DNA of 64,000 nucleotides from Dillenia suffruticosa (lineage: Eukaryota > Streptophyta > Magnoliopsida > Dilleniales > Dilleniaceae), in the NCBI GenBank assembly GCA_033439265.1, contig JAVTVX010000031.1, forward strand, positions 12,127,001 to 12,191,000, written 5' to 3'. Below are positions 48,171 to 59,000 of this stretch, piece after piece; within the stretch, counting starts at the first letter, position 1, and each line of letters begins with the position of its first letter. A model generated the notes under the pieces. It ran no database searches and was not told where the DNA came from. It worked only from the letters and a program-made list of their open reading frames with translations. Both the position numbers and the translations under genes were made by a program.

Positions 48171-48519
48171 AAATTTAGTTGCTTTATTTATAGTCGTGTC
48201 AGAAAATGTGTCAATAGAAAATTATTGTACTCAAATCTTAAGGATAAAATAACAACTAAAAATTATGGATTAAATTATACGAATATTTTGATAAAATATA
48301 ATAATACGAGTGTTATTTGTCTTATCAAAAAATCTTATAAATCATTCAACGCCCAAACATATAGAGGTGAGAATAAAAAATAAATAAATGAATGAATGAC
48401 AAAAAAAATATGGAGGCATTAATGGGGAGAAAATATTGAGGGAGAGCCTAAAAATGAGCATTCTTAATATTTTTAAATATTTATTTTTTATGGTTTTATT
48501 GTCATAAAAAGGGAGAGAT
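48171..48519 (+). other. Residual internal region and polypurine tract of nested copia
   Basis: AT-rich non-coding remainder ending in TCATAAAAAGGGAGAGAT directly before the 3' LTR. The tract fixes the plus-strand orientation. Confidence 0.7.
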
Positions 48520-49969
48520 TGTTAGGGATATTGTTGTCAAACCCTTTGATTTTGATAATAACGAAATCTTTCATATTATTTTAATATTTTTACTAAGTGT
48601 GCAGTTTAAGTCTCTTTTGAAAATTCATATAAAAGTTGCATATAAGTTGCTATAAAAATTTCTATAGAGACTGTTATAGAAGTAGAAATTCATTTTATAA
48701 TCGAAAACTCAACTCAACAATCCAAGTGTAGATTGGGAGATATATTTGGTCCAAAAATATGTTCAGATATACATTTCAATAATTCAAGAACTGAAAATCA
48801 AATTTTTGATGAGAAATTTCAAAATCCAGAAAGACAGGAAATTTTTCAAGAATGGTGACATGATCATTTACACATATTTAACTCATTATATCTCTTTAGG
48901 TGGTTAAGCATTTTCAAATTCGGAAATTGCAAATTTAAGAAAGTGTACGGGGTTATAAATTTAAATATTTACAACATTAAAAGTTCGAGAATAAGTTGGA
49001 GAGAATTGTGGGTGTTATTGACTAATCACTCAATCTTACCAAGCAAGAGGTATATTCAGAGGCTAATTTTTTTGGAAGGATTTCGGATTTTCAGCAATTT
49101 TTAATAGTTAGAAAAATTCAAGTCAATATTTTTAAATGTCAAAAGTGAATTTTAAATTTAAAATTTGAATTTCAATAGCTGAAAAATCTGAAGAAATTAA
49201 GAGAAGACCTACAAATTAGGACGTTCTTTAGCAAAGTTATTTATTTTTTATGGTAATTTTGTTCTATCATAACAAGTTTTTAAAAACTAAAAGTTCAATT
49301 CAGAATTTATAAATGTTAAGAGTGAAATTTAAATTTAAAATTTAAATTTTTACGGCTGATATATCTAAAGAAATCAGAAGAGATTTTTTTATAATAAATC
49401 TGAAATTTACCATCATTTTACAACAGTAAAAGTTTACAGGGGAACCAACTTTGAAAATATATATCTTCAACAATGGTAACAAGTTTTGAAGATATTCTTC
49501 TTAAATTAAAAGACTGATATACAGAGAACATATAGCAATTTTTATAGTGTTTTCGGCATTCTTGAGTTAAATATTCATTCTAAAAGTTAACTACTTGAAT
49601 AGTCCATATTATGTTATGTATGTGATCTTGTGAGATAGTTTGGTGATTGTTTCTCTATTGGATGAAACATCTTCATGCTAAGGAATATCAAAAGTCAAAC
49701 GTTCTTGAGTTGTATCTAGTAACTTGGTATCATAGTAGAAAAGTAGCAAGTTGATCGATTCCGGCTTGCTAACTAGAAGAGTGGACGTAGGTACAACACC
49801 AACCATTATAAAATCGGATTTGTCTCTCTATCTTTACTTTTATTTTTCACTGTCTATATTTAAAATGATCATAGAATTATTTTAAATTTAAGTGGAGTTA
49901 GATTAAATTTTAAAATCCAATCAAAAACAACAAATTCAATCCCCTTCTTGGTTGTCATAGGAACCAACA
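48520..49969 (+). repeat. 3' LTR of nested copia
   Basis: A complete LTR of 1,450 bp with TG start and CA end. The part after 49,650 is missing from the 5' LTR. Confidence 0.82.
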
Positions 49970-49974
49970 TATCT

Positions 49975-51640
49975 ATCACTATTGCAAAAAAAATAGAATT
50001 TAATGTCGAACATTGATAGAACCCAATATTAATAAGAAAGTTATCACTCAAATCCCCGTCAATTCTTACATTGGTTACAGTTCTCTTATACATATTTTTA
50101 AAAAGATCAATGTATATCAAATAAATCCTTATTTTCATCGATGCCCACCACAATACATCTCTAGAATTCCTATTATATGTCTATTCTAGGTCAATGAATA
50201 TCATATGTATGGATTTATCTTCTGTGTTCGTCTCCATTAAATGTCTTAATAGGTGAATTGTTTCAGGAGCAGATCATTATGGTATTAATCCAAGTTGTTT
50301 CTAAGATATAGTTATCTCAAATCTCAATCTATACTCTATCATTCTCTCATATAACTTCATAGTATGGCTCATAATTTTAATTCTTTTGTAATTAGAACAA
50401 TTTTGTATATTTCATTTATTTTTATATAGTGATACAAGTGTATTCTTCCTCTATATTTGAAGAATTTTCTTGGTTTGTCAAATTTGGTTAAATAGATCCG
50501 TTAACATTATTATACTAAATTTACTCCAATATTTTCACATTTCAATAGGAAAATCATCACGTCCTATGGTTTTATTAGTTTTCATTCTCTTTAAGTCCTT
50601 CTTAACTTCATGCAGATGAATTTTACATTTAAAATCTCTATTAATCTCTTTCACAAGTATTGCGATATTTTCTATACCTATTATACTCTCAACGTTGAAG
50701 AGATTATTAAAATAATCTCTCCAACAATTTTTTATATCCTCATTTCTTATAAATATTCTATTGGTTTCACTTTTAAAATATCTAATACCATTTAAATTTT
50801 TTTCATTCTTCTCCCTTAGTTTGGCAATTTTATAGATCTCTATTTCTCTGTCTTTAATCTCTCTTCTCTTATACAATTCGTTATATAGCTTACTTTTTGA
50901 TTCGTAGATAATCTTTTTTATCTCTTTTTTTGTACTTTTGTATTTTTTATATGTATCGCTACTTCTATTACTTTGAACATTTTTATAACACTTTCGTTTG
51001 ATTCGAATAATATTTCGTATTTTCTCCACCACCATGACTCATCGCCTATTGGAGTTAACTCTTAGATACGCAAGAAAATCTCTACCTTCACTCTTAATAT
51101 TATCATACATCTCTTTCCACATTATGTCTAAATCATCATTAGCGAACCAAATTACTATTTGAATTAATTTGTCTTTAAAAATCATCACATTTTTTTCTTT
51201 TAAATTCTATCACTTAACTCTTGATTCTACAAATGGACGATACTTATTTTGTCTTTTAGGCCCTCGTACATTTAAAATCAAAAGTTTATACTGAGTTACT
51301 ACATTCTCCCTTTATATAACGTTGTAATCATTATAGATTATTTTATTTTCCCTCTTGGTGAGAAAGAAATTTATTTGGCTGTCATTTGATTCACTTTTAT
51401 ATATAACTATATGCGATCCTTTTTTTTGAAAAATGTGTTTATAAGTATCAAATCAACTGTTGTGATAAACTTTAAAATGGTATCTCATACCTCATTCTTA
51501 CTACTAAAAACAAAGTTTCCATGTACGGTTTTGAATCTCTCATTTTTCTCTCCTATATATCCATTTAAATCTTCTCTGTTAAGTAATTTCTCTCAAGTGG
51601 AAGGGTGATAAAATGATCTTGAAGAATATAATTGGGATAG
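49975..51640 (-). pseudogene. RTE LINE copy 2, endonuclease end and reverse transcriptase start
   Basis: Minus-strand frames read AYSYI-K-ESNDSQ-NFFLTKRE (endonuclease end, near 51,370-51,410). KCYKNVQSNRSSDTYKKYKS and NELYKRREIKDREIEIYKIA follow, with IFIRNEDIKNCWRDYFNNLF and KKDLKRMKTNKTIGRDDFPI at the start of reverse transcriptase, inside a 166-codon frame at 50,535-51,035. Lower down, YIDLFKNMYKRTVTNVRIDG and INIGFYQCSTLNSIFFAIV match the palm approaching the FADD site. The reading stops at the copia insertion. Confidence 0.9.
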
Positions 51641-52596
51641 ATCCTATTTACTCTTGTCAAGTTTTAATAAGAGAGTTTGAATAAAATATTTAAGCATAAT
51701 TTTTAATTCCTCCAGATTTAAGTACTATATGACAGTTTGAATCGGATTTAACAGCACCTTTTATTTATTTTTGGAAATTAAAATGAAGGGGCAAAAATCT
51801 TTCTATCATAAAAAATTGGAAAAGATGGAATTCTTACATTATAAGCTTTATTTATTTATTTATTTATTTATTTATTTTAACCTGCACCTGTTTCCAGCAC
51901 CTTACGGCAAGGACGAACTCTTAAGGGGGCCACCGCACCCAAAATTCTTTCAGAGTTTTTACTTAAAATGGTAGAAGTTTAATCACATGATTTGAATATT
52001 GAAGAAATTTTGCAAATTCAGCCCTCCCATTTCTGTCCCTCTTAAATTTCCTTTTGTTATTTAATTTATCTTATTGTTCTTTTAGTGTTTAAGTAAAATG
52101 CATTGTACTCAACAATTGTAATCTTGTACTTACATGTTGTTGGTAAATCAGTCATATACTGATTTTATGTAAATAAAATATTAAATTTAAATCTCTTTTA
52201 CAAAGAGAACAACAAAAAAAAAATACTAGACTTTGCTTTTGAATCTTTTCAAAGTAAAACTTTTAAAAAATATCTCACATTTACCAATACATTGAATGAT
52301 TAGTTTGGGTTGTCCATTGTTTAAATTCTAAAAAAGCAAAGATTTATGTCCGAATAATAAAAAACTCTTTTTAAATATTTTCTTCACAATTTCATATTTA
52401 AATTTTTTGTAAATGTATTAATTTTTTTAATTTTTTATGATCCATATGTAATTGAAAAAAAAAAAGTAATGATTTACTCTCCTCCGTGAATTTAGTTCAT
52501 TTTTTGATAAGGGATTGTTTAAGTCTTAAGGTCCCTTGATGGTGTCCAGTGTGATTTATCTTCATTTTATATTTGAGTCTCTGGCTCCCTTCTCAC

Positions 52597-52627
<31 letters not shown>

Positions 52628-52861
52628 AAAAAACAGAATATTCAATTCTCAAAATTACCTATTGCTACTAATACATTTTTTATTTTCAATATTTTCCATG
52701 CCAATCCCCTTCTCGAAACCATTTTTGCTTATATGAAAATCTGATTTTTTAAATTAGTAAACAAATTATTTAGCGAGACAAATCTCTGATTACAGGTGCT
52801 ATTGTTCATAACGAAGTACCATTAAAGGACAATGCTGTTCTTGATTACGTACCATTTTTGT

Positions 52862-53405
52862 TTTTTTGCATGGGACGGAAAAATAAAGTTGGAAAAACTC
52901 TATTTCCTGAATATCATTCTATAAGATCCGATAGATCTCACAAAGTAAAGAATACTACTCATGAATTTCAGAAGAAACAGACTGACTGAGATGTGTGAGG
53001 ACATCCGCACGATCGTCAAACTGAATACAATGGACCATGACTTACCTCATTAAACTATAGCACTTCTTGATAATATGAAATCGTTGGTGATGTGGGGTTA
53101 CTTCAGAAGCAAGTGTCTCCACAAGCTCCGTAGAATCCAACTCAATAATTGTCGGAGATAATTTTATGTGAATAACTAATGACAACCCTCATCGAACTCT
53201 CCATAATTCTCTCACAAAATGGTCCGTTGCTCCCAAATTACCCATTAATTCATGGATCCATAAGTCGAACTTATCTCAGATGAGACCCCCCCCCCTCCAG
53301 CTGCTCAAGAGTTTTAAGTAGGATGACCTATCAATATTTAACTTATACAAGTCCGTTTGAGGAGATGATTAAGAGATCCATCTATCCCTGTGAGTTATGT
53401 TCTTA
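52862..53405 (-). pseudogene. LINE-type RNase H (RVT_3-like) fragment inserted in unit C
   Basis: This block interrupts a sequence continuous in units A and B (GATTACGTATCAGATTTCA). Minus-strand reading gives ELWRVR-GLSLV and SPTIIELDSTELVETLASEV. CIQFDDRADVLTHLSQSVS follows, matching the plant reverse-transcriptase-like RNase H domain, with its 'ELWAL..GL..A', 'E.DS..V..L' and 'R..N..AD.LA' blocks, found at the end of many plant L1-type LINEs. The lower edge has a T-rich stretch that would be the complement of a poly-A tail. It is a short 5'-truncated copy. Confidence 0.72.
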
Positions 53406-53480
53406 AGAGAGACAGATTTTCATTTTTGATATTAATTTAACACTCATTGGATATTTGACAAGGGATTGAGTAACAAATCT

Positions 53481-53520
53481 ACATAAATATAGTTTCAGAT
53501 ACAGGTTATTAAAAAAAAAA
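53481..53520 (+). mobile_element. 40-bp retroposon with poly-A and target duplication
   Basis: Unit A reads AACAAATCTATATGGGCATG here. In unit C a 40-base segment ending in (A)10 is inserted between two copies of ACAAATC (53,473-53,479 and 53,521-53,527). Tail plus duplication mark an extremely truncated retroposition product. Confidence 0.7.
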
Positions 53521-54143
53521 ACAAATCATCTATTTGGGCATGGGCACAGATCAGGTTTGTAGGCCTGCAACTGTTACTTTAAGTTGGGCCTATTGGCCCA
53601 ATTGATATCGTATAACTATAACCTACCCAATGCCCACATCTCTTTCTTTTTTAAATATTTTTATTTCTATTTTTTTTTTTTTTTTTTTTTTGTCCAAAGT
53701 GACACCCTCTTATATTCATCAAAACAATCATGTTGAAGTGAAATATCAACCTTGGATCTCCGATACTACTCTTTATGATAAAATTTACCAAGTAATCTCG
53801 TGGATTTCTCCACCAAAATGAGGCTTAAAACTTAATCTTGCTTGTTTTTCCAAACAATAATACATGCAGATTCTGCAAATCATGTTGCTCTGAACCTAGA
53901 GAAAAACATTGGTGCTTTCTTTTTATTTTTTTTCTTTCGAGGAAAATGGAAATTTTATTAGATTTTAGAACTTTTCAAATTATCTTGTCCTGAGCCAAAA
54001 GAAGAGGGTGTAAGAAAATCTATAATATATGTTGGCTACGTTACAATTTCAAATTTTTTTCTAAAATAATGTATAAAACAAGTTTTTAATTATGTTACTA
54101 TAAAACCTATCCGAGTTTCAGGCACCATTTAAAAGACTCTATT

Positions 54144-54167
54144 TTGTGTGTGTGTGTGTGTGTGTGT
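54144..54167. repeat. (TG)n microsatellite
   Basis: About 12 TG dinucleotides immediately before the SINE-like insertion in unit C. Units A and B have GA/AGAC-type repeats at the matching place. Confidence 0.85.
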
Positions 54168-54352
54168 AAGACACGGATACCTAACTCTCATTGTTGTCGT
54201 TGTAGGACGTTGCACTCTTTTAATCATAAATATTGGATTCGAGTCATGAGAATGAATAAATGAGATTTGAGATACTCAATCTCTTAATGGGTCTCATGGT
54301 ACTCGGATGGGATTAGTCGAGTAAATCTCATATGCCGATCGATAAAATCACA
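54168..54352 (+). mobile_element. SINE-like insertion in unit C
   Basis: About 185 bases absent from units A and B. Includes GGATTCGAGTC, a good box B match, and a 3' stretch GATCGATAAAATCACAAAAAG ending in A-rich sequence. Box A is less clear. Target duplication not resolved because of the flanking GA/TG repeats. Confidence 0.45.
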
Positions 54353-55494
54353 AAAAGAGAGAAAGAGAGAGGAAATAGTATACCAATTTTTGTTTCTCAA
54401 ATTATATTATTTTCTAGTTTAATTCCCTGTATATAGGTTGTGATAATTTTTGGGGCAGTTTTTCCAGAAAGGTAGAAGCAAATCAGGGAGCTTCATGAAA
54501 TTCTTGCATTTGCGGCGTTTTTTTCTTTAGATTTAAAAATAGGGAGCTTCATGGTCATACATAAACTCATACACAACTTTAGGAAAGTAAGTCAATCAAA
54601 TCCAAATCTCTAGTAGGAAAATCCAAAACTGTCGGTCAACAAACCAAGAATTAGATATGAGCAAATCATATCAGCCAAAATTTTGGACCGGTGCTTCATG
54701 CATGCAAACTTTCTTTTCCTTTTTCCCCCCCTTTTAGGGGGTGGGGGGGAGGTGGGATTATCAACATGTTAATTAGTCAAAAAGGAAATGTCATAAAGAA
54801 GAACTCAATTTTGCTGCACCTTATCTTTCTTTTCTTCACCAATTTTTCCTCCTCATCTCATGTATCCTTAAACATATTGTCAAGTAAATAGAGGAATTCA
54901 AGATCTGATGGTCATCATTTTTGACCCAAATGCTTTGAAATGACTTTGATATGCTATAAGCGTCATCCAAAAAATATTTTTAGGAATATGTATCACGGGT
55001 ATGCGTGTTTCATATGAAAATTTATTCCAAAAGTGAATAAGGTATTCTAAAATAATAAAATCTATTCAAAAAATATTTACTTCTTTTTTTTTTGGTGAAT
55101 AACATTTTCATATCGAGATTCTTTTTTTTTTTTTTTTTGAGATTATCTTAAATTGGCAAATGGGTATTCCAAATAATAATTTCTTCTTATAAAAAAAGAA
55201 AAAAAATTACTCAATGATGAGTGAAAATTGATTTAATAAAGATTGATATTCTAAAGCGTTCGGTAGGAAAGAAAGAAAGACTTGCAATATATTTGAATCC
55301 CCTTTAATTATTTAGAAAGCAAAAAATTTACAGCAAATGATATTTAAAATATTTACTTAAAATTTTTAAGGGGGTAAATTTTATTCTCAAACCTTTGTGG
55401 GGCAAATTATAATTGTTAGGGGGTAGATTATGATTTTTAACAGGAAGATATCATTTTAGGTCATAATTTTCACAATTTTATATGGTAAAAATTT

Positions 55495-56750
55495 TTATAA
55501 AAGAAGGCAACTCTCCTTCTCCATCCCTTCGCCCGTGGATACATGGATGTTTGATCAAAGATATGAGAATTAGGATCGTGATTGAAATTTATATAAATTA
55601 TTTGGGTTAATGAAATCGAAATAAAGTTTGAAAATGAAACCCTCTTAAAATATGAATTTTGTGAAATGTAAGTAAATTGATGGGTTTTGATGCAAACCGA
55701 ATCCAGAAAAATTCTTGTCAATTTTGCTAAGGATGAAACCCTCCTCCCTCTCTTCTCTCTCTTATGTAAACCCTTATTCGGAAGCAGGAAGAAGAAGAAG
55801 AAGAAGAAGAAGAAGGAGAAGGAAAATGGCGTCTTCGTTTGATCTCCACCTTCGCTATGAGAGAGAGAAGGAAAATGGAGGCTGAGAAGCAGAAGTTTCT
55901 TCTTATCCTGAAGCCTGAGAGAGAGAAATGCTTCTTGGGTTGGGAGAGAGAGAGAGAATTGGCTTTTTTAGAGAGATTAGTAGTCTCGAATTCCAGGGGT
56001 TTGAGGAACAGAGGTTGAAATGGGATCAATGGCTAGTATAGCTCTGCAAATATGAGGGGTTTGAGAAATAGAGCCACGAAGACTGAAGCAGAGGATATGG
56101 CGATTGTGAGTTTTTTTAACGCAAGGGAGAGGGGAAGAGGGAAGAGCGAAGAGATGTGATTTTTTTTTTTTTTAATTTTCTTTCACTTTCCTTTCTTCCA
56201 TTTTTATGGGCCTTCCTTTTTTTCAGGAGGCGGTAGCCTATTATTTTATTTGCATAAAAATCCCTACAAAAATCTTAATTTTAAGGCTTAAAAATCCCTA
56301 CAAAACTAATTACCTTTTTATTTCAATATCATCGTATTCAAAAGAATTTGATAGGTCACAATAGTGTGATATTTAATTAAAATCTCAATAGTATTTGTTT
56401 TTACTTTTTAATTAAAATATTTATAAAATAAAATTAAAGAAAATAAAATAAATGATAATTTTACAAAATAAAATAAAATTTTAAAAATATTAGTTTTAAA
56501 ATATTTTTTATCAAAGATAAAATTGACATTTATATGATTTCCGTTCCGAAAAATATACAAACCAAATATTAACAATAGTTATGATATTTATTTCAGAATT
56601 TGAATCAAACAGTTGATATCAAAATTCGATTCTGATTTTGATTCCTAATATTTTTTTATTCCGATTCCAATTTCGATTCTTGAGCATGAATCAAATGCCA
56701 CCATATGCGGTCAAACTATTTAATAGATAAAACAGGCAAGAAAAATAATA
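55495..56750. mobile_element. ~1.25-kb insertion in unit C with 5'-UTR-like sequence
   Basis: Unit A is continuous across this point (near 11,400). The insert carries a (GAA)n tract (about 55,789-55,815) and GA-rich leader-like DNA. A short plus-strand frame starts ATGGCGTCTTCG at 55,826 and runs ~19 codons. A G-rich purine tract near 56,120 and an AT-rich second half follow. The other strand reads as CT-rich leader. No domain is recognisable and the ends show no clear terminal repeats. It may be a captured gene start inside a non-autonomous transposon, but that is inference. Confidence 0.5.
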
Positions 56751-57056
56751 CACTCCTGCCAGAATACCATATTTGTGCTTATTTTTTAGTGTTACATTTA
56801 TAAAATTCAAATGCATTTTAAACTCCATGGTGTGCACTTAAAAAGCACACTACGTATTTAACCATGCAAGATGTGATCCACAGGGGTTTATTGATTGATC
56901 CCCATGCATACGTAAGTGCTAAATTTCTAATTAGACATATGCACTATGTTCAAAAATATTTACCTTTTTAAATAAAATATTTTTGAATTATTGTGTTATC
57001 TATTAGTGAAATTCAATTATCTGTTCAAATTCAATTCACGTGCACGTGAAATGATT

Positions 57057-57249
57057 CCAATGCATAGTAAGGTCCGTGATCGGATAATAATACTCCTTAA
57101 TTAAGATCTCGAGTTCAAAACTTGTGTATAACAAAAACAACTATCGGGAGGATTTTATACTTTGAGAATCCAACCAACTTAAATCGAATTTAGTTAGGTA
57201 CAATTTGATTCTCAAATACCAATAAATTATAAAAGAAAAAATAAGCATA
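57057..57249 (+). mobile_element. tRNA-derived SINE-like element, copy in unit C
   Basis: Partner of 11,838-12,018. Left target duplication GTGAAATGATT at 57,046-57,056; the right one is mutated to AATGAAATGAATT (about 57,249-57,261). Box B position reads GAGTTCAAAAC. The 3' part (AAATCGAATTTAGTTAGGTA) is better preserved here than in the other copies. Confidence 0.72.
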
Positions 57250-57292
57250 ATGAAATGAATTGTGAGCTACCAATAAAAAAAAAATAAAAAAA

Positions 57293-57463
57293 TCACATGG
57301 TCGATTCATTGGCAGCTTTAATGTCTCACGAGAGGCTGCAAATTGAACAGTGGAGAATATGAGTGCACATCTGTGTTTCCTTGCACTTTCTCAAATTTCA
57401 CAGAATAAGCCAAAAAAATTTAAGTTTACACCTTTCCTTCGTGGAAAGCATGCATCCACACAA
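57293..57463 (+). repeat. Conserved ~180-bp block, copy C1
   Basis: First of two copies in unit C, with AACAGTGGAGAATATGAGTG, CACATCTGTGTTTCCTTGCA and CTTCGTGGAAAGCATGCATC. It lies just after the SINE, as in A and B1. Confidence 0.72.
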
Positions 57464-58818
57464 CCTTTGTTTTTTGTTTTTTTTTTTTTTTTTTTTGAAT
57501 TAGATGAATAATTTGTGTTTTGTTGATGTTAAATCCAGCTGGGCCTAGTTCACTTCCAATTTATTTGATGTTTCATTCATATTTCCAATGGAATCCCTGG
57601 GTGTATACGTTCTCATTTCAATTCTAAGGTTGCTTCCACTCCATTTCCTTACTAAAACGTGCATATATTTTTATTTCAACGCGACCTAAGTGAGGAATTG
57701 AATAAGATCCAACGTGATAATCGTAAAATCTTTTTTTTCTTGCAAATGTTTATTTTGTAGATTTTATTTTTTTTTATTCGATATGAGATTCGTAATTTTA
57801 AGAAATGTTTGGAATAGATATGACTGATGGTTATCGACAATCACCGATAGCTTTTCTTAATTGATATTGATATTTGGTTGTCCTGATAACAGTTTTTGTT
57901 TATATATAAAATGACCAAAAATAATAAATTTATATTAATTATATTTTTTTTATTTTTTTAAATATTTCTTCCCATCTTATTGCTATATATTGAAATATAA
58001 AATTCATAAATATAAATTTTATTTTTAAAAATAATTAATTAAAATATGTAAAATAAAAAATTTGATACAAACCATATAACATCCATGACTTTATAAAAAA
58101 GATAATTTTTATAACTATTTTTGAAAAAAAAGACTATCAATTAATCCAAATACATATAATAATATTAATTTAAATAAATCTTATCTTAATAAAAAATTAA
58201 ACAAATACATATTATTTCAATTAATTCAATCACAGGTTGAGGCACAGATATCTCGCTCTCTTTATGGAGATTCAAACTTTCTACAGCAACAAAGTTTAAA
58301 AACCATAGCAATAGATTTCATTTGGCCGGTCCCATTTAGAATACAACAACCCAACAATTTGTTATTTAATTCAAAACAATATTAAACAAATATTTGAATC
58401 CAAAATTCTATTAGAAAAACACGTTTCTTTTACTAATATCATCTCTTCAATACTTGAAAAATTCAATATATCAGAAAAATAAAAGTGAGAATCTTATTTA
58501 TAAGTGAAGAAGATTGTCTCCGTAAATACGATGTTAGCGACGAAGAGAATTATAACCATCACTCGCCACATTACTCCAACTATTACATGACTTACACTCT
58601 ATTACTCAATATTAAAAATATCAATCAGTAATTTACATTATAACTTTATTTGTAAATTACAACACGACCATTATTCAGCATCAAGACATAATCCTAGATA
58701 ATGCATGTACCCACCCCATAAAATGGAATTATTGTGTTATTTGCTCAAACTCGATTCACATGCATGTGAAATGATTTTTGAGCTCAACCTTTGAAAAATA
58801 AAATAGAAATAAAAATAA

Positions 58819-59000
58819 TCACATGGTAGCTTCAATGGCAGCTCTATATAGTCTCTCGCCAGAGGCTGCAGGGTTGAACAGTGCGTACCATGAGTGCACA
58901 TCTGTGTTTCCTTTCACTTTCTCAAGTCAATTTCACAGAATAAGCCAAAAAAATGTTAGCTTACACCTTTCCTTCGTGGAAAGCATGCATTCACACAATT
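58819..59000 (+). repeat. Conserved ~180-bp block, copy C2
   Basis: Second copy in unit C, 1.53 kb after C1. It lacks the SINE in front: the uninterrupted target GTGAAATGATT is at 58,766-58,776. A short frame starting ATGGTAGCTTCAATGGCAGC is open for 66 codons here but not in the other four copies. Confidence 0.72.

Larger units (their letters stand above)
47012..49969 (+). mobile_element. Internally deleted copia-type LTR element nested in the LINE
   Basis: Two direct copies start TGTTAGCGAAATTGTTGCC (47,012) and TGTTAGGGATATTGTTGTC (48,520). The second follows a polypurine tract AAAAAGGGAGAGAT and ends ...GTCATAGGAACCAACA at 49,969. Flanks CATCT (47,007-47,011) and TATCT (49,970-49,974) are a target duplication with one mismatch. 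Only ~350 bases lie between the LTRs and there is no coding. The R/U5-like segment (AGAGTGGACGTAGGT, CCATTATAAAATC) and the AATTCAATCCCCTTCTTGG end are typical of plant copia LTRs. Confidence 0.87.
46150..51655 (-). mobile_element. RTE-clade LINE (copy 2), split by a nested copia element
   Basis: Minus-strand RTE LINE whose 3' tail (CTTGTTATTGTTGTTG) lies at about 46,155 and whose 5' truncation is near 51,655, again inside the endonuclease domain. It interrupts unit B at TAGTCCACCTTA, which is continuous in unit C near 60,510 (TTGGTCCACCTTG). The LINE is cut at 47,011/49,970 by a copia-type element. Joining the two sides rebuilds a segment matching copy 1 (GTGATTTCAT-TATCACTATTG). Confidence 0.87.
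37140..52785 (+). repeat. Unit B of the three-copy tandem/segmental repeat
   Basis: Collinear with units A and C. The start block (AAAGGACTATTAAAGG) is followed by the palindrome (37,318-37,335). Then come the GCAAAGACAGTGACACCCTC block (38,420), the pyrimidine/G-rich block near 39,330, the five-copy block twice (40,126 and 41,673), the CAACTCTTGAATTATCAACT block (44,950), TTGCCGGACAAGTCTCTTC (45,435) and the end block AAGGTCCCTTGATGGTGTCC (52,529). About 0.7 kb present in unit A (11,160-11,838) is deleted here. It carries a hAT-like insertion, two RTE LINEs and a nested copia. It ends about where unit C begins, near TTTAGCGAGACAAATC. Confidence 0.82.

Noticed and set aside
47012-49969. Pair of ~1.2-kb direct repeats considered as a simple tandem duplication
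   Set aside because: The TG...CA ends, polypurine tract, 5-bp duplication and the intact LINE target on both sides show it is an LTR element.
55727-56029. 100-codon serine-rich frame on the minus strand
   Set aside because: It runs through the GAA/GA-rich leader-like tract, is low-complexity and has no domain.
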